DNA of 64,000 bases. Origin: Rhizophagus sp. LPA8_4_AMF (taxonomy: Eukaryota; Glomeromycota; Glomeromycetes; Glomerales; Glomeraceae). The translations under genes and the position numbers were made by a program. Below are positions 61,535-64,000 of this stretch, piece by piece (the first letter of the stretch is position 1; each line of letters opens with the position of its first letter). Under the pieces are notes generated by a model. It was not told the DNA's origin. It saw only the letters and a list, made by a program, of their open reading frames with translations, and did not search any database. The stretch spans positions 1 to 64,000 of the forward strand of contig JADRCO010000002.1 of assembly GCA_021464525.1 (NCBI GenBank). Reading direction: 5' to 3'.

Positions 61535-62797
61535 AAATTATGGACATAATTCTCCCGATTTTGCATATTATTTTTTAAGGAAAAAAATATTAATGAAGTC
61601 TCAAAGTTAAAATAACAAAATACATTAGTATTTTGTACACAATTAAAATATGGATGACGAGTCAGATTAATCTTCATCATATTTTAATAATCATTGTTTT
61701 GTTTTTGCGTAACAATTTGCCAGAGGTGAAAAGACAAATCTCTGAATATGCTTTCGGCTCGCAACTAAAAATTCTGTAACAGTTTAAAATTTAAAGATTT
61801 TAGCTTCAAAGTTTAATAATCAATATCGTATTTTCATTTACATAATATAAAGTTTGAGACCAATTTTTTATACGAAAAGAAAAATTATTCGCAAAATCAA
61901 ATTTATTATTATTTATCCCAATGAATTTAATGACCAAGAGCTAGGTTAGCAAGGAGATACGTTTACTTATTGATATATGTAAATATATTTAACTTATAAC
62001 ATTGAATTTATTATTATTATACATAGACTAATAATCTTTTTTGTTTAATAAAAAAATAAAAGACAACCAACTTATTGGTAGAATCTTTTTTTTTAAAAAA
62101 AAAATAAAAGAAAAACCGATTTTATCAATAAAATCGGTTTATTTACCAATAAAAAAAAAATATTTTATTGATAAAATGTATCGTTTAATAAAATCGTTTC
62201 GGTTTTCTCTAATTTTATATGTCATACTGTATTTTTGATATTTACCATTTGTACTATTGACCATCAAAACCCAAATTCATTATTTGTGAATTAAAGATGG
62301 TAGGTATTCATTTTTCGTGTTTTTGGTAGGGAGTGTAAAATGAGTTGAGCCAAGTAGTAGACAAGTAATATACGATGATAGTCATGCTTTTTATTCGCTT
62401 ATTATTCTAACAATTTCAACCAATATCAAATTTTCCATCCATCTACAATAGAAATAATAATTTCAAGCAATTAATTTTGTACAAAGAAAATTCGCATGTA
62501 AAAAAGTTTGCCTTTCCAACAACGAAAATTTGCTTTGTGAGTAGTACACTACATTTTGTCCAAAATGATGGAATTCATTGTATCCTTTCTCACAATGACC
62601 CAGAAATTAATTTGGTGAATTGTTAGTGACTTTGTAAGATGTTCCATATTTGCTGTATTATAACAATTAAGGTAATTTATCTTTTACAGTATACTATTAT
62701 ATAAATTTGTCGAAGTGGTGAAATTTGAATCATCAGTAATTATGAAGAAATAAACTATTGAAAACCATAGTTTCGTCTTCCAAGAACTTCTATTGTT
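61535..62797. other. Spacer after MIR copy 4, with a strong hairpin
   Basis: No gene is supported. At 62113-62140 a perfect 12-bp stem, AAACCGATTTTA, pairs with its complement over a TCAA loop. It is nested inside a second pairing of TTATTGGTA (62072-62080) with TACCAATAA (62144-62152). This could be a small foldback element or an RNA hairpin; no terminator-type role can be assigned in a fungus. Confidence 0.55.
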
Positions 62798-64000
62798 GGG
62801 GATCTAATACTCTTTGTTCTAGTTTTATTTATTTAGTTAATTTCATAAACAATTATGCTAAACTACTTGAAACTTTTAACACTTCACTGTTAATTAAGTT
62901 AAACCAAGCTTTAAAAAATTTTCTACACTTAAGCTTTAAATGACTGGTAGAAAGTATATTTACTATATTATTAAGGTATAAAATTTTAACGATTCGTTTT
63001 TCATGATAGGCTTTATGTAAAAAATAGTGCAACATTTGATACGCTCTCAAGAATCTGTCAAAGGTTTTAAGCGTATCACAAAGTTCACATTACAATTTAA
63101 ATTGTATTAAACTGCCTCACGAGCTTTCACACTATTAATTGTCAAAAAACTGGTTGAACGAATCTGAAGTAAATTACGAACAATTAACACTAACGTTCAA
63201 ATAGAATTAAATTTTCTGTTACTTCCTTTGCTTAGCTAAATCATCCTCAACAAAATTATTTAGAAAATTTAACGACCCAGCGGGAAAATATTATGATAAA
63301 CATTACTATAAGATACAAGGATTTCACTTTGGAATCCTCAGTGGATGTTGTTTATGTGAATGAGACAGCAGAATATTGAGAATTATTATGGTAAATTAAG
63401 AAGGTTGACTAGTTGGGAAAACCGTGAAACCGAGATAAAGCTAAAGTAATATGAACCTAGTACTACTTTTCTTTCTCTAGTTCTTTCTCGTATACATCTT
63501 TTATTGTAAATTACTCAATTATTATCAATTAGTGTAATACGGCAGTAAAATTGCTTGCGTTGACAAGTATATCTTTTCATGATCCATAAAAGGTACTTTA
63601 TTTGTAACCATTTAAAATTAATGTTTGGAATTTGGATTCCGCTGGAAGTATAACAAACTTCTAATAATGCATAATAGATAAAATATTTTATGAAATAATT
63701 ACAATGGTGCTTTTCATTATTGATTATTTTCAAGAATTCAATACATATTGGTATCATCGAACTTTATTAAGAATCAAATAATATGGTCTTTGGAACTAGT
63801 CAGCATTATGTAAGTATATCTAAATTTTAAAACGTTGAATTTACAAAAATTATTATACAGTGCATATTCTTTTGAGACTTAAAAAAAACTTTAAAAATTA
63901 TATGATATTATCGAATCAACTTTTGCCTACATTGTTATTCATTTCAAATGTCGATAATTTCTGATTTGTGTAACATGAATCACTGCATTATCACATGTTA
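62798..64000. repeat. Second copy of the MIR upstream flank, ending in a promoter block
   Basis: This segment is collinear with 59430-60220, with an extra segment of about 300 bases (about 63605-63965). The last 20 bases (63981-64000) are identical to the start of the promoter block of copy 4. A fifth MIR gene is therefore expected to start roughly 75 bases beyond the window. Confidence 0.75.

Overview
This window looks like nuclear DNA of an arbuscular mycorrhizal fungus (Glomeromycotina, most likely Rhizophagus). The DNA is extremely AT-rich with many A/T homopolymers. Host genes have many short GT-AG introns, mostly 70-110 nt. Several gene families match ones I know from Rhizophagus: F-box/leucine-rich proteins, tyrosine-kinase-like kinases, and large families of uncharacterised proteins. 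I see no rRNA, tRNA, CRISPR array or bacterial-style operon. Species assignment is inference from recognition, not a search.

Layout. 0-2.3 kb: gene-free, with a 462-bp foldback element. 2.3-8.1 kb: a 25-exon TAF1 gene, the largest TFIID subunit. 8.5-10.1 kb: a single-exon F-box protein. 10.1-23.4 kb: no supportable gene; it includes a CpG-poor AT block at 16.7-19.3 kb. 23.5-25.5 kb: a six-exon P-loop ATPase with a mitochondrial-type N-terminus. 25.5-36 kb: gene-poor. It holds a three-level nest of inverted-repeat transposons (32.7-35.35 kb), whose middle element carries a tandem array of small exon-like modules. 36.2-37.4 kb: a decayed protein kinase gene. 39.5-39.7 kb: a small secreted cysteine-rich protein gene on the minus strand. 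40.4 kb: a TA-flanked MITE. 41.9-43.7 kb: coding debris and a minisatellite.

45.7-64 kb is the most distinctive part. Three intact four-exon genes, one full-length decayed copy and the promoter of a probable fifth copy at the window edge encode proteins in which a retrotransposon-Gag-like helical region is joined to a beta-trefoil MIR region. Between them lie two divergently arranged paralogues of a lineage-specific family (51.6-54.5 kb minus, 55.3-57.8 kb plus). Their first introns share a minisatellite, and their common upstream region holds a transposon inside a transposon.

The genes do not form a pathway. TAF1 and the ATPase look like single-copy housekeeping genes. The F-box, kinase, MIR and nuclease-like genes are members of expanded families embedded in DNA-transposon debris. 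The CpG-poor blocks coincide with dead sequence, which suggests methylation-driven decay.
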